Shown here: in pieces, positions 5,523 to 5,818 of the stretch
Layout: every line of letters begins with the position of its first letter
Numbering within the stretch: position 1 is the stretch's first letter
Assembly (NCBI GenBank): GCA_030630095.1
Contig: DAOVNW010000064.1
Coordinates: 1-5,818 of the forward strand
Length of the DNA: 5,818 nucleotides
Direction: 5' to 3'
Source: Candidatus Omnitrophota bacterium
GTDB taxonomy: Bacteria; Omnitrophota; Gorgyraeia; JAGLLT01
The notes under the pieces: model-generated
The model's input: only the letters and a program-made list of their open reading frames with translations
Told to the model about the DNA's origin: nothing
The model's database searches: none
Translations under genes and position numbers: made by a program

Positions 5523-5818
5523 TTAAGAGGTGTGCTTGTCCACAGCCAATGTAGCTAATCTGTCCGCTTCTTTATTCAAATGCCGCTTTATATGGACAAT
5601 CTTAACATTATCTAAGGCGTCTATCAGATACATGGCCTGAACATAGAGGGGCTTTAGGTTATCGCTTTTGACCTTGTATTGACCGCTTAACTGCCTGGCC
5701 ACAAGCTCGCTATCCGTTTTTATGGTTATCGCCGCGGCTTTGAAGGTAAGCGCTTCGGAAAGAGCAAGATTCATAGCAGTATACTCAGCCACATTATTGC
5801 TTGCCCTGCCGATATACC
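5523..5818 (-). CDS. Ribonuclease HI-like protein, 3' part (5' end outside window)
   Basis: This is the C-terminal part, about 98 residues, of an RNase H-fold protein of the RNase HI / RVT_3 type, which cleaves the RNA strand of RNA-DNA hybrids. The reading frame stays open to the window edge: before the GTG at 5792 it reads YIGRASNNVAEY, the family's conserved N-N-x-A-E-Y segment with the catalytic Glu. That GTG is therefore an internal Val codon and not the start. Downstream, TDSELVARQLSG carries a catalytic Asp, and HIKRHLNKEADRLATLAV matches the C-terminal R-x-x-N-x-x-A-D helix with the last metal-binding Asp. The first catalytic Asp, in the N-terminal strand, lies outside the window. The gene runs in the same direction as mraZ but is separated from it by about 180 bases containing a strong promoter, so it is probably a separate transcription unit. 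The family call is firm. Whether it is the main housekeeping RNase HI cannot be judged. Confidence 0.88.
   Translation of the reverse strand, partial: YIGRASNNVAEYTAMNLALSEALTFKAAAITIKTDSELVARQLSGQYKVKSDNLKPLYVQAMYLIDALDNVKIVHIKRHLNKEADRLATLAVDKHTS

Noticed and set aside
5523..5792. Reading the RNase H-like gene as complete from the GTG at 5792
   Set aside because: The frame continues upstream to the window edge and encodes the conserved G-x-A-S-N-N motif, so the GTG is an internal Val codon.

Overview
The window carries the 5' part of a division and cell wall (dcw) cluster, all on the minus strand. In transcription order, from high to low coordinates, it holds: the 3' end of a ribonuclease HI-like gene (cut by the window edge), an intergenic control region, mraZ, a small unrecognised gene (66 aa), rsmH (mraW), an ftsL-like gene, ftsI (class B penicillin-binding protein) and murE. 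The window ends in about 170 bases of AT-rich, repeat-like DNA after murE. In a canonical dcw cluster murF would come next, but no start of it is visible here.

The genes mraZ to murE form a tight operon. Gaps are 19, 27, 3, 47 and 4 bases, and no convincing internal terminator is visible. A near-consensus sigma70-type promoter (TTGACA, 17 bp, TATACT) lies about 35 bases upstream of the mraZ start. Three GTGG repeats with an exact 10-bp period run from the predicted transcription start into the mraZ Shine-Dalgarno. This is the layout expected of an MraZ autoregulatory operator.

Together the genes act at septal wall synthesis. MraZ controls transcription, RsmH methylates 16S rRNA, and the FtsL-like protein is a single-pass divisome scaffold. 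FtsI cross-links septal peptidoglycan, and MurE adds the third stem amino acid. That residue is probably meso-diaminopimelate, judged from the DNPR motif.

The organism is a bacterium with a meso-DAP wall, moderately low G+C and rod-type dcw order. It resembles genomes of uncultivated Gram-negative-type phyla such as Omnitrophota, but that assignment is inference only and weak. The most unusual item is the small gene between mraZ and rsmH. Its C-terminal half shares a 14-residue pattern (D-E-x-x-N-L-x-[FY]-N-x-F-T-L-K) with the FtsL-like protein two genes downstream.
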